Assembly: GCA_021791015.1 (NCBI GenBank)
Contig: JAJYFH010000007.1
Coordinates: forward strand, 1 to 16,494
Source: a bacterium
GTDB lineage: Bacteria > Patescibacteriota > CPR2 > UBA1875 > JAJYID01
Length of the DNA stretch: 16,494 nt
Direction of reading: 5' to 3'
Both the position numbers and the translations under genes were made by a program. The notes below the pieces were generated by a model. It was not told the origin of the DNA. It made no database searches and saw nothing but the letters and a program-made list of their open reading frames with translations. How positions within the stretch are numbered: the stretch's first letter is position 1; each line of letters starts with the position of its first letter. Shown here in pieces: positions 8,091 through 14,616 of the stretch.

Positions 8091-8675
8091 CTAAAAATAA
8101 CTTTGCGCGCCTATCAACACTAGTAAAACGTTCATGCCGACAATGAGGGCTATTCCAATCAAAGCATAATAAATATGGCTTTTTGCCTCGGTTATTCTCT
8201 GGGGATTGCCTGCAGCGGTGGCATACATGATGCCCCCGAAAACTATCTTGATGGTGGCGATAACAACGATGATGGTGTAGCCAAAGAGTAGTACGCCATT
8301 GCCCATTTCCTTGAATGTTATACCGCGAAACTTATAGCCCCCATCCATTTGGTCGTGGGTATCCTTCAAACATTGATCGCTGTTGGGGTCGGGGCAAGGC
8401 TGAGAAAAACGAATAGTTGTAGTTGTGTCACTGGAGCTTGACGCGGATACACTTTTTGGTGCCCCGGCAGTAGAACTGTTCCCTCCGCCACTGGGTGCTG
8501 CCACCGGCCCGGGCCGTACGGTTGTTGTGTTAAAGCTTGGTACGCTAGGAGCATAAGGCAGGCTGCCGGTTTGCGCTTGTGTTATTCGCACACCCATAAA
8601 TACGAGAATCACAGTAAAGCCGAGGTAAAGCGCCAAAGATATATAGGTACTTTTGTCGGGCGAAATTTTTCTCAT
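8091..8675 (-). CDS. T4SS pilin-like protein, copy 3, with Ser/Thr/Pro-rich exported linker
   Basis: This 194-residue protein starts the transcription unit. A basic start and hydrophobic segment (about 11-34) look like a signal peptide or anchor. Residues about 36-90 are a Ser/Thr/Pro/Gly-rich linker, followed by CPDPNSDQC (94-102), which could form a small disulfide loop. Two helices at about 127-147 and 166-188 are joined by the family loop GGIMYATAAGNPQR (147-160). It is therefore a pilin-like core with a long exposed arm, possibly a minor or tip subunit; that part is inference. The start at 8675 has no clear ribosome site. CATAAT lies 6 nt before it, so the mRNA may begin at or near the ATG. 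The TAG stop lies close before the copy 2 start. Confidence 0.87.
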   Translation of the reverse strand: MRKISPDKSTYISLALYLGFTVILVFMGVRITQAQTGSLPYAPSVPSFNTTTVRPGPVAAPSGGGNSSTAGAPKSVSASSSSDTTTTIRFSQPCPDPNSDQCLKDTHDQMDGGYKFRGITFKEMGNGVLLFGYTIIVVIATIKIVFGGIMYATAAGNPQRITEAKSHIYYALIGIALIVGMNVLLVLIGAQSYF

Positions 8676-8681
8676 AAAATA

Positions 8682-8709
8682 ATTATGCTCTTTTTTGAAA
8701 AAAAGTAAA
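8682..8709 (-). promoter_or_regulatory. Candidate promoter of the T4SS locus
   Basis: On the minus strand TTTACT (8704-8709) and CATAAT (8682-8687) are 16 nt apart, and CATAAT is 6 nt from the ATG at 8675. It lies just after the hsp20 terminator, where a new transcript should begin. The boxes are imperfect. Confidence 0.45.
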
Positions 8710-8744
8710 GAATTCTGAAATTATGCTCTGTGGGCTTTTATTAC

Positions 8745-8778
8745 AATCAAAAAGAGGCCTTTTGGCCTCGCTTTGATT
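8745..8778 (-). terminator. Intrinsic terminator of hsp20
   Basis: The stem GAGGCC/GGCCTC (8754-8759 and 8764-8769) with a 4-nt loop is followed on the minus strand by TTTTT. Flanking AATCAAA/TTTGATT (8745-8751 and 8772-8778) can extend it past a 2-nt mismatch. It lies 16 nt after the hsp20 stop. Confidence 0.85.
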
Positions 8779-8793
8779 AGTGTCAGAAATTTT

Positions 8794-9204
8794 TTAGCTT
8801 GCTTTGACCTTGACTTTTTTGGTCTTGGTTTTGACTAACTTGGGTATTCTGACGGTTAAAATGCCGTTTTTGAAAGTTGCGTCGGCTTTGTCGGCATCAC
8901 ATTCTACAGGTAACATCACTTGCCTGGCAAAGGATCCCCAGTAGCATTCCTGAAAATGATAACCGTCTTGGTCAACTTCTTTCTCGTCATATCTTTCGCC
9001 TCGAATGGCAACCGATTCATTGGTGACGGCGATATCTATGCCGTCAGGGTCAACTCCGGCAACCGGTGCTTTGACCACCACATCATTTTTTGTTTGGTAT
9101 ACATCGACGGCCAACTGGCCTTCAACCTCGTCTGTGTCCAAGCTTGCGGAAGCCAACCCGCTAGCGAAAAATCCTTCATCAGTTAAAGAAGTGTCTTTAC
9201 TCAT
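8794..9204 (-). CDS. hsp20: Hsp20/alpha-crystallin small heat-shock protein
   Basis: The gene encodes 136 residues. Small heat-shock proteins are ATP-independent cytoplasmic holdases that keep unfolded proteins soluble until refolded. Residues about 30-120 are the alpha-crystallin domain: LAVDVYQTKNDVVVKAPVAG (31-50) forms the first strands, and the signature NGILTVRIPK at 113-122 closes it. After this comes a Lys-rich tail; the usual IxI/V motif is loosely met by VKVKA. The amino-terminal arm is short and acidic. The ATG at 9204 has a very good ribosome site, AAGGAGG, 4 nt upstream. It is a single-gene unit with its own promoter (9244-9272) and terminator (8745-8778). No CIRCE-type inverted repeat is visible, so heat control, if present, is by other means. 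Confidence 0.95.
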   Translation of the reverse strand: MSKDTSLTDEGFFASGLASASLDTDEVEGQLAVDVYQTKNDVVVKAPVAGVDPDGIDIAVTNESVAIRGERYDEKEVDQDGYHFQECYWGSFARQVMLPVECDADKADATFKNGILTVRIPKLVKTKTKKVKVKAS

Positions 9205-9243
9205 ATGCCCTCCTTGCTTTTAAAGATTAAACTTGTTGACTTT

Positions 9244-9272
9244 AGTATACTAGAATAGCGCACAAAATACAA
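9244..9272 (-). promoter_or_regulatory. Candidate hsp20 promoter
   Basis: On the minus strand TTGTAT (9267-9272) and TATACT (9244-9249) are 17 nt apart. The -10 box matches the consensus at 5 of 6 positions, the -35 at 3 of 6. It leaves a leader of about 35 nt that holds the AAGGAGG site. Confidence 0.6.
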
Positions 9273-9300
9273 GTATAATTTTGGGAGAAATCAATAGTTT

Positions 9301-9329
9301 GACTGGATTCCCGCCTGCGCGGGAATGAC
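9301..9329. repeat. dRS3-like palindromic repeat, copy 1
   Basis: The 29-bp unit contains ATTCCCGC and GCGGGAAT (9307-9314 and 9319-9326), an 8-bp perfect stem with a CTGC loop. It matches the ATTCCC-N8-GGGAAT layout known as dRS3 in Neisseria. An identical unit lies at 10225-10253. This copy is in the hsp20-comF divergent spacer, 58 nt before comF. A half-unit (GGAAATGAC) follows at about 9359-9367. Confidence 0.85.
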
Positions 9330-9386
9330 AAAGAGGGCGAAAGCGGCGGGTTGCATACGGAAATGACAGGAAGGTAGAATCAATCA

Positions 9387-10106
9387 TTGGTAAAGCCAAA
9401 TACTAAATACAAAATACTCGATACCAAGAAAATCACTGATTTTTTTCTTGATGTTGCCTTTCCTAAAAAATGTGTTGTTTGCGGGAAGCTAGACACTCTT
9501 TTTTGCGAAAATTGCCAGTCGAAAATAACATTTTTACGTACCCAGAATTGCCCCTTTTGCTTAAAGATCACTCCTCGCGGCCGGGTTTGCAAAAGCTGCG
9601 GCCATAAAAGCGCATTGACCGGCGTCACGGTTATGGCCCACTTCGAAGAGCCTCTGAAGGAAGTGATTCATCAGTATAAGTATGAATTTATAAAGGCTTT
9701 GAAGGATGATTTGGCGCATCTTGCCTGGCCGTATCTTGAAGATTTTCCTAAAAATTCGGTGTTGACTTGCGTGCCCTCAAGCCCTAAAAGGCTGGCATGG
9801 CGAGGTTATAATCAAGCTGAAGAAATTGCCGGCATTTTGGCTTTGCAAAGCGGGCTTTCGTTTAGGCCTAAGCTATTAAAAAGAACCAGCTACAAAACGC
9901 CGCAAACACAGCTAAGCAGAAAAGAGCGCTTTAAAAATGTTGAAAATGCTTTTGAGGCAAAAAGGAATTTTAATCTAAAAGGTAAACAGGTGGTAATTTT
10001 CGACGATTTGGTGACTAGCGGAGCCACGCTGAACGCCTGCGCCAAAGAGCTTAGGAAAATGGGAGCTTCTAGGGTCTGGGGGTTAGTGCTCGCAAGGAAT
10101 AGATAA
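9387..10106 (+). CDS. comF: ComF-family phosphoribosyltransferase-like protein
   Basis: The gene encodes 239 residues. ComF proteins are needed for natural transformation in several bacteria, on the cytoplasmic side of DNA import. Eight Cys in four pairs near the start (29/32, 40/43, 55/58, 68/71) form the zinc-binding region. The phosphoribosyltransferase fold follows, with the PRPP-type loop VVIFDDLVTSGAT at 202-214 and the family patch LAWRGYNQAEEIA at 136-148. Length is normal. The only usable start is TTG at 9387, because an in-frame TAG lies 12 nt upstream and the next in-frame ATG falls inside the fold. GGAAGG 12 nt upstream may serve as ribosome site. The first 15 codons are AT-rich, simple sequence. 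A plus-strand TATAAT at 9274-9279 has no good -35. It is a single gene between palindromic repeats, converging on purN. Confidence 0.92.
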   Translation: MVKPNTKYKILDTKKITDFFLDVAFPKKCVVCGKLDTLFCENCQSKITFLRTQNCPFCLKITPRGRVCKSCGHKSALTGVTVMAHFEEPLKEVIHQYKYEFIKALKDDLAHLAWPYLEDFPKNSVLTCVPSSPKRLAWRGYNQAEEIAGILALQSGLSFRPKLLKRTSYKTPQTQLSRKERFKNVENAFEAKRNFNLKGKQVVIFDDLVTSGATLNACAKELRKMGASRVWGLVLARNR

Positions 10107-10224
10107 GAGGAAAATTTCTAATGCCAAATTACCAATTTCCAATCAAATATCAAATAAAAAATTGAACAAAGGTAAGTAGGTACGCAAGGTAAAAACAAGA
10201 AACCTAGGGGTAAGAAGTAAGATC

Positions 10225-10253
10225 GACTGGATTCCCGCCTGCGCGGGAATGAC
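10225..10253. repeat. dRS3-like palindromic repeat, copy 2
   Basis: This unit is identical over 29 bp to the one at 9301-9329, with the 8-bp stem ATTCCCGC/GCGGGAAT and a CTGC loop. It lies in the 220-bp spacer between the convergent comF and purN genes. A half-unit (GCGGGAATGGC) follows at 10261-10271. The rest of this spacer, about 10107-10224, is AT-rich simple sequence in which I see no gene. Confidence 0.85.
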
Positions 10254-10294
10254 GGGGGAAGCGGGAATGGCAAATTTCAAAATAATCAAACATA

Positions 10295-10319
10295 TGGATT
10301 CTGGACAGGCCAGAATGAC
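10295..10319. repeat. Variant palindromic repeat, copy 3 with a changed stem
   Basis: The outer frame TGGATTC...GAATGAC is the same as in copies 1 and 2, but the inner stem is different: ATTCTGG (10298-10304) pairs with CCAGAAT (10310-10316) around a 5-nt loop. Both arms changed together, so pairing is kept. It ends 7 nt before the purN stop codon. Confidence 0.7.
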
Positions 10320-10326
10320 AAAAAGG

Positions 10327-10956
10327 TTAACATTCCATGTAGCCTTTTAGGCTGGATTTGCCCTTGCCGTCCCAGGAGATCTCGCCGGTTACGACTTTGT
10401 TTGTAACAATCGGCTGCCATTTGTGCTCGGCTTCGTTTACTCTTTTTGCCAAAATTTCCGGAGTGTCGCCGTCCAGAATCGGCACGGAGCATCTGAAAAT
10501 GACCGGGCCCTCATCGTACTTTTCGGTGACAAAATGCATCGTCAACCCGGCAGCTCTCGTCTTGCCGTTTTTGTAAGACTCAAGCACCGCTTCCTGAACA
10601 TGGATGCCGTACATTCCCGCGCCGCCAAACTCGGGCAAAGGTCCGGGATGGATATTGATGGTGGTTTTCGGATCAAGCCCCAAGGCAAGCTTGAGCCAGC
10701 CGGAGAGAGCCACAAAATCAGCATTAAATTTTTTGACGATTCCCTGGTAATTTTCCCTGGTAAATGGTCCCTCAAAATGCTCGAAAGGAACACCATACTC
10801 TTCGGCAATTTTTCTGACGCCGCCGTTTTCGTGATTTGAAACAACACCTACAATTTCTGTTTCCAAAACATGGTTGTTTGTTGCCTCAATTAAGCATTTA
10901 AAACCCGATCCGCCCCCGTCTTTTGTCCCGGAGGCAAAAACTAATAATTTCTTCAT
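10327..10956 (-). CDS. purN: Phosphoribosylglycinamide formyltransferase (GAR transformylase)
   Basis: The gene encodes 209 residues. PurN transfers a formyl group from 10-formyltetrahydrofolate to GAR in step 3 of purine synthesis, in the cytoplasm. The catalytic set is present: Asn101 and His103 in INIHPGPLPEFGG, and Asp148 in VTEKYDEGP. The phosphate-binding start differs from the common form: SGTKDGGGSGF (9-19) instead of a short SGxGSN loop, an insertion of a few residues. Length is normal. The ATG at 10956 has AAGGAA about 6 nt upstream and lies 1 nt after the pilB stop, so the two genes form one transcript. No other purine gene is in the window. It may work in salvage or partial synthesis, or be a relative with another formyl acceptor; the conserved active site favours PurN. 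Confidence 0.92.
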   Translation of the reverse strand: MKKLLVFASGTKDGGGSGFKCLIEATNNHVLETEIVGVVSNHENGGVRKIAEEYGVPFEHFEGPFTRENYQGIVKKFNADFVALSGWLKLALGLDPKTTINIHPGPLPEFGGAGMYGIHVQEAVLESYKNGKTRAAGLTMHFVTEKYDEGPVIFRCSVPILDGDTPEILAKRVNEAEHKWQPIVTNKVVTGEISWDGKGKSSLKGYMEC

Positions 10957-10957
10957 A

Positions 10958-12574
10958 TTATTCCTTGATTACTTTTAGAACTTCTACAATGTCAACAATT
11001 CCTTCAACCGCCTTCAAAAAGCCATCTTGTTCCATGGTTAGCATCCCATTCTTTATGGCAACGTCCTTTAATTCTGCCAAAGTGGCGTTTTCCATAACTG
11101 CTTTTTGAAAGTCGGGCGTAACCCTTAAGAGCTCGAAAATGCCAAGCCGCCCCTGGTAACCGATGTTTGTACAATGGCTGCAACCCTTGCCTCTAAAAAA
11201 CTCTGGTTCCTTTTGAGGCTTATGTTCCAGGGGAAGAGATTCAAGTATTTTGTTTATTTCGACCAGTTCGGCGTCGCTTGGTTTGTATTCCTCGATACAA
11301 AAGGGGCATATTTTTCTGACCAATCTTTGGGCAATTATGATATTTGCCGCATCAAGGAAAGAAGAGGCGTCTTCTACAAGGCCTAGGATTCTGGGGACTG
11401 ATGTAACTGCGTCATTTGCATGCAGGGTTGATATCAGCAAATGGCCGGTAATGGCAGCCTGCAGCGCTGTTTTTGCACTTTCTGGGTCTCGAATCTCACC
11501 AAGCATGATGATGTCGGGATCTTCTCTTAAAACGGCCTTCAATCTACCGGCAAAATCCTCACCCTCGTTTATCTGGCTCTGGGTAGCTCCGGGCAGAGTG
11601 TATTCTATCGGGTCTTCCAAAGTGATCAGTTTAATTTCAGGTGCATTCAACTTGTTAAGGATGGAATATATAGTCGTGGTTTTACCTGAACCGGTTGGTC
11701 CGACAATCAGAATCATGCCATGTGGACGCATTAGGGCGGATTCCAAAAGCGGTATTTGAATATCTCGTATGCCAAGGTCGGCGATATTTAAAAACTCAGC
11801 CTGGACATTAAAGATTCGGATAACTATGTCGGAGCCATATAATGACGGCATAACCTCTATTCTTACGCTCAGCTCGTCGTTTTTGAACTTGACCCTAAAT
11901 CGGCCGTTTTGAGGATGGTTTGCGTTTAACTTAAGCCCGGAACGCAGCTCCACTTGAGATAAAAGGTATTTATATTTTTCTTTTGATAGGACCCCGGCAT
12001 TGTGCAAAACGCCATCTATGCGAAAGCGAATGTCTGCCTCTTCATTGCCCGGCTCGATATGTATATCAGAAGCCTTAAGGGCGAAGCCTTCCGCGATAAC
12101 CCACTTTAAGAGGTGTTGTATTTCAGATTTATCAATATGTTTTTGAAAGCTTTCAAATGATTCCTCAGAAAATTCTAATTCAGCAAGATCCAACTCGCCG
12201 GAAGCATCAGATCTGACTATTTTGACCACCTTTGACAATGTGTCCTCATTCTCCTTGAAGCTTTCCGAAGAAATGAGGGCTGTTTCCATTGCGGGAAACT
12301 GTTTCTTATATTTTAGTTGGAATTCATTAATTTTATCAGACTGCGGATCGGGTGAAGCTATTTTCAGGATGCCTTTTTCTTCCTTAATTGGTATAACCTC
12401 AAAGTCTAGAAGGTCTTTGCTCTCAAAATTTTCCAAAAGCTCCTTTGTGAGAGAGACTTTTCTCAAATCGTAATAAGGTAAACCCATCTTTGCGGCTTCT
12501 TCTTGAGTTTTTTCTTCCAGGGAATTTCTGTTTACCAGCTTCGCCTTTGATATTATGTCCATGTCACTACTCAT
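10958..12574 (-). CDS. pilB: PilB/GspE-family type IV pilus or type II secretion assembly ATPase
   Basis: The gene encodes 538 residues. These hexameric cytoplasmic ATPases drive extension of type IV pili, pseudopili or competence pili. Residues about 1-125 are the MshEN/GSPII_E-type first domain. The secretion ATPase follows: Walker A GPTGSGKTT at 292-300, Asp box around TLEDPIEY (318-325), Walker B DPDIIMLGEIRD at 352-363 and His box TGHLLISTLHAND at 376-388. Cys423, 426, 465 and 468 form the zinc site typical of PilB and GspE and absent from PilT, so this is an extension ATPase. No pilin, PilC or PilT gene is adjacent. The ATG at 12574 has no ribosome site; TATCAT (12584-12589) is 9 nt upstream, consistent with a near-leaderless mRNA. 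A second Met at codon 5 is possible. purN follows after 1 nt. Confidence 0.95.
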   Translation of the reverse strand: MSSDMDIISKAKLVNRNSLEEKTQEEAAKMGLPYYDLRKVSLTKELLENFESKDLLDFEVIPIKEEKGILKIASPDPQSDKINEFQLKYKKQFPAMETALISSESFKENEDTLSKVVKIVRSDASGELDLAELEFSEESFESFQKHIDKSEIQHLLKWVIAEGFALKASDIHIEPGNEEADIRFRIDGVLHNAGVLSKEKYKYLLSQVELRSGLKLNANHPQNGRFRVKFKNDELSVRIEVMPSLYGSDIVIRIFNVQAEFLNIADLGIRDIQIPLLESALMRPHGMILIVGPTGSGKTTTIYSILNKLNAPEIKLITLEDPIEYTLPGATQSQINEGEDFAGRLKAVLREDPDIIMLGEIRDPESAKTALQAAITGHLLISTLHANDAVTSVPRILGLVEDASSFLDAANIIIAQRLVRKICPFCIEEYKPSDAELVEINKILESLPLEHKPQKEPEFFRGKGCSHCTNIGYQGRLGIFELLRVTPDFQKAVMENATLAELKDVAIKNGMLTMEQDGFLKAVEGIVDIVEVLKVIKE

Positions 12575-12600
12575 ATTGGTCTAATGATAGCATAGTTACA

Positions 12601-12629
12601 TTGAAAATGGCTAGAAAATCAGCTATAAT
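12601..12629 (+). promoter_or_regulatory. Promoter of tRNA-Ser(UGA), first copy
   Basis: TTGAAA (12601-12606) and TATAAT (12624-12629) are exactly 17 nt apart, and the tRNA starts 15 nt after the -10 box. The other tRNA promoter in the window (14717-14745) has the same two hexamers and the same spacing. Confidence 0.85.
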
Positions 12630-12643
12630 ACATGGGTATTTTG

Positions 12644-12733
12644 GGTGAGGTGACCGAGTGGTTGAAGGTAGCAGTCTTGAAAACTGCCGTGCCGGCAACG
12701 GTACCGTGGGTTCGAATCCCACCCTCACCGCCA
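12644..12733 (+). tRNA. tRNA-Ser(UGA), copy 1
   Basis: The acceptor stem GGTGAGG/CCTCACC closes a class II cloverleaf with a long variable arm (GCCGGCAACGGTACC region). The anticodon loop CTTGAAA gives anticodon TGA, and the T arm is GTGGG-TTCGAAT-CCCAC. The discriminator is G, and CCA is encoded (12731-12733). The TGA anticodon is shared with 14617-14706, but the acceptor, D and anticodon stems differ. Its 3' end overlaps the inverted repeat at 12730-12753. Confidence 0.96.
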
Positions 12734-12760
12734 TGTACCGTCTGGTACATGGCACCGCCA
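12726..12760. repeat. Duplicated tRNA 3' end around a perfect hairpin
   Basis: CACCGCCA, the last 8 nt of the tRNA, recurs at 12753-12760. Between the copies, GCCATGTACC and GGTACATGGC (12730-12739 and 12744-12753) form a perfect 10-bp stem with a GTCT loop that takes in the tRNA discriminator and CCA. No T run follows, so a plain terminator is unlikely. It could be a processing signal or the scar of an integration at the tRNA end. Confidence 0.75.
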
Positions 12761-12802
12761 ATTCAAATGAGTTATGTGCTTATCATTGGAGTAACAGTTT
12801 AA

Positions 12803-13006
12803 ATGAAATGTAAATTTTATTACACATATGTATTGTTAAGTCTTAAAGATAATAAGCAGTACATTGGTTCAACTAGAAACTTAAAAGAGAGATTAAGCAA
12901 ACACAAAAGCGGTCAAGTGATTGCAACAAAGTATAGATTGCCAGTTGAATTTCTGTTGACCAGCCTGGCTTTTGAAACTAAATCCAAGTCATCATTCATG
13001 GATTAA
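12803..13006 (+). CDS. Truncated GIY-YIG domain protein, probably a remnant
   Basis: The gene encodes 67 residues. YYTYVLLS (6-13), QYIGST (19-24), Arg30 and His34 match the front of small GIY-YIG nuclease-like (UvrC/YhbQ-type) proteins of about 80-100 residues, and ATKYRLPVEFL (41-51) is also typical. The family next has a Tyr-Glu-Ala patch with the metal-binding Glu and an ending near REKxLK. Here the frame runs into ETKSKSSFMD and stops, so the catalytic Glu is missing, and the other frames downstream do not restore it. GGAG lies 11 nt before ATG. The sequence is AT-richer than the secretion locus. Its place 70 nt after a tRNA with a duplicated end suggests the leftover of an inserted element. 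It is probably inactive as a nuclease. Confidence 0.65.
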   Translation: MKCKFYYTYVLLSLKDNKQYIGSTRNLKERLSKHKSGQVIATKYRLPVEFLLTSLAFETKSKSSFMD

Positions 13007-13114
13007 ATCATAGCACAACTGCCATATACAATAAATAATTAATGCATCCTAAATTTTTTGCATGAGGAGGTTCTTTAAATCGCCAGAAAATGAAATTTTT
13101 GCTAGAATGCATGC

Positions 13115-13774
13115 ATGAAACAATGGAACGAAATATTTAAAAAGAATGGGAAAGTTTTTACTAAAACTCATGAAGATTTGCCCAGAGTCGCGAAGATCTT
13201 TAAAGAGCAAAAGGTTAAAACGGTGTTAGATTTGGGAAGCGGCTCGGGAAGACACTTGATTTATCTAGCGAAACGCGGTTTTGCCTCTTACGGCTTTGAT
13301 ATTTCTGAAGAAGGCATCGAGATTACAAAAGAATGGCTAAAGGCTGAGGGCTTAATGGCTGATCTTAAAGTTGGTTCCTTTTACAATTGCTTACCATATT
13401 CTGATAATTTTTTTGATGCAGTTATTTCTACTAGCGCCATCCACCATGCAAAAATTACTGAAATTAGAAAGGCTATTTCTGAAATAGAAAGGGTTTTAAG
13501 GCCAAAGGGCTTAATTTTTCTTATTGTAAGAAAGAGAAGGTTTCGAAACTGGTCAAAAAATAAGATTGTTGAAAAATATGGTAAACAAAAAGTAAACTAT
13601 AAAGTTATTGCAGATCGTACTTATGTTCCCATTGAAGGCGGAGAAAAAGATTTGCCCCATTATCTTTTCAATAGAGCTCTCCTCAGAAAAGAGTTCAAAA
13701 ATTTCAAGATAATTGACATTTGGGTTGACAAAGACAAAAGGCACTATTGCTTGCTTGGGAAGGTAAAAAAATAA
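13115..13774 (+). CDS. Class I SAM-dependent methyltransferase, substrate unknown
   Basis: The gene encodes 219 residues with a Rossmann-type methyltransferase fold. Motif I VLDLGSGSGR is at 37-46, the acidic end of strand 2 GFDIS at 60-64, DAVIST at 101-106 and the post-motif ERVLRPKGLIFLI at about 125-137. This Methyltransf_11/25 layout acts on many small molecules, lipids or proteins, and nothing here fixes the substrate. The second half (about 140-219) is Lys-rich. The start at 13115 lacks a ribosome site, but TAGAAT (13103-13108) is 6 nt before it, as in other apparently leaderless genes here. A tiny 18-codon frame (13062-13118) overlaps its ATG as ATGA. AT-rich codon use differs from the secretion locus and fits acquisition with the surrounding stretch. 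It stands alone; the next gene converges on it. Confidence 0.88.
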   Translation: MKQWNEIFKKNGKVFTKTHEDLPRVAKIFKEQKVKTVLDLGSGSGRHLIYLAKRGFASYGFDISEEGIEITKEWLKAEGLMADLKVGSFYNCLPYSDNFFDAVISTSAIHHAKITEIRKAISEIERVLRPKGLIFLIVRKRRFRNWSKNKIVEKYGKQKVNYKVIADRTYVPIEGGEKDLPHYLFNRALLRKEFKNFKIIDIWVDKDKRHYCLLGKVKK

Positions 13775-13823
13775 TTTTCTTTTGGCGGGACAGTCGGGTC
13801 TGGAACATTACCTAAATTATAAT

Positions 13824-14327
13824 CTAACTAAGAATTCTATTATAAAACTCGTACTTCTTTCGCTGATATTCTCGATAGCCCAGAGAAGCAGACTTTTCCT
13901 TTAATTGCTCATATTGTTTCAATAAATCAGGATCATTTTCTAATGTTTCCTGAACTTTTAATTGCTTGGCAGTATTAGGTTCTGTAGGGTCGGCGAGATA
14001 AATACTAACCTCATGTCCATTTCTCACGGATTGCCATTGGATAGTATCAAAACCAGCCACATTTTGTCCAAAGACTTTAGATAATTTTTCTTTGTTTGCT
14101 TGGAAGTCGGGTTTGGGGCACAAAATAGACAAATCAATATCCCCCTGACCAGAAATTTCTAATGCCGAGGCACCCAAATGGACAGCTTCTAACTCAGGAT
14201 CAGCAGACTTTATCATTGCGATAAATTCACCAGCGATTTCTGACGTCGATGGGTCGAATGGTTTAACAACAACTTTTTTGTCTGCCGGTATTTTTTCTAA
14301 GTATTTCTTTTCGTCTTGAGTTAACAT
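13824..14327 (-). CDS. GrpB-family (UPF0157) nucleotidyltransferase-fold protein
   Basis: The gene encodes 167 residues from ATG 14327. A GTG at 14354 would add 9 but has no ribosome site, whereas AGAAG lies just before the ATG. LGASALEISGQGDIDLSILC (51-70) matches the GrpB patch usually written as GSTAVPGL--KPIIDI, the Gly-Ser...Asp-x-Asp signature of the nucleotidyltransferase fold, with D63 and D65 as likely metal ligands. The ending KVQETLENDPDLLKQYEQLK with YREYQRKKYEFY is also typical. GrpB proteins are widespread and sometimes fused to coenzyme A kinase domains; their reaction is not settled. It converges on the methyltransferase with a 49-bp gap and lies next to serine tRNA genes. I see no promoter I trust. 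Confidence 0.82.
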   Translation of the reverse strand: MLTQDEKKYLEKIPADKKVVVKPFDPSTSEIAGEFIAMIKSADPELEAVHLGASALEISGQGDIDLSILCPKPDFQANKEKLSKVFGQNVAGFDTIQWQSVRNGHEVSIYLADPTEPNTAKQLKVQETLENDPDLLKQYEQLKEKSASLGYREYQRKKYEFYNRILS

Positions 14328-14460
14328 ATTCTTCTTTCTTTTTGAAAGTTCCACAATCTCAATAATTTTAGGGCAAAATCGGCGGTTCGAATGTCAGGTG
14401 GGGTAGGGTCTTAAACGCACCAATTTGGCAACCTTTGGACATCTGCCAAGACATTCCTTC

Positions 14461-14490
14461 CCTTTTGATCACTCTTATCTCTTCAAAAGG
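14461..14490. repeat. Inverted repeat downstream of the tRNA-Ser pair
   Basis: CCTTTTGA (14461-14468) and TCAAAAGG (14483-14490) form a perfect 8-bp stem with a 14-nt loop, 16 nt past the tRNA-Ser(GCU) 3' end. It may stop or protect the tRNA transcript. There is no strong T run after it. The rest of the 178-bp spacer shows no gene. Confidence 0.4.
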
Positions 14491-14505
14491 TTCCAAACTT
14501 CCATT

Positions 14506-14598
14506 TGGCGGAGAGGGGGGGATTCGAACCCCCGCGCCGGGTTACCCCGACCTACAGGATTAGCAATCCCGCCCCTTCAGCCTCTTGGGTACCTCTCC
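14506..14598 (-). tRNA. tRNA-Ser(GCU)
   Basis: The acceptor stem GGAGAGG/CCTCTCC, a long variable arm, the T arm with TTCGAAT and an encoded CCA (complement of 14506-14508) give a 93-nt class II tRNA. The anticodon loop TTGCTAA gives anticodon GCT. It lies 18 nt after the tRNA-Ser(UGA) on the same strand and is probably co-transcribed. Confidence 0.96.
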
Positions 14599-14616
14599 AT
14601 ACTTTCAATTATAACA

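Noticed and set aside
9205..9300. CIRCE heat-shock operator at hsp20
   Set aside because: No TTAGCACTC-N9-GAGTGCTAA type inverted repeat is present in the spacer.
9301..10319. CRISPR array
   Set aside because: The three palindromic units are far apart and unevenly spaced, with a gene between them and no cas genes in the window.
12567..12761. Minus-strand frame of 64 codons across the first tRNA-Ser
   Set aside because: It is the antisense reading of the tRNA; the RVGFEPT-type peptide is a known false prediction from class II tRNA genes.
14380..14400. Possible tRNA fragment with GGTTCGAAT
   Set aside because: The T-loop-like words are not followed by a matching stem arm, and no anticodon or acceptor arm is found nearby.
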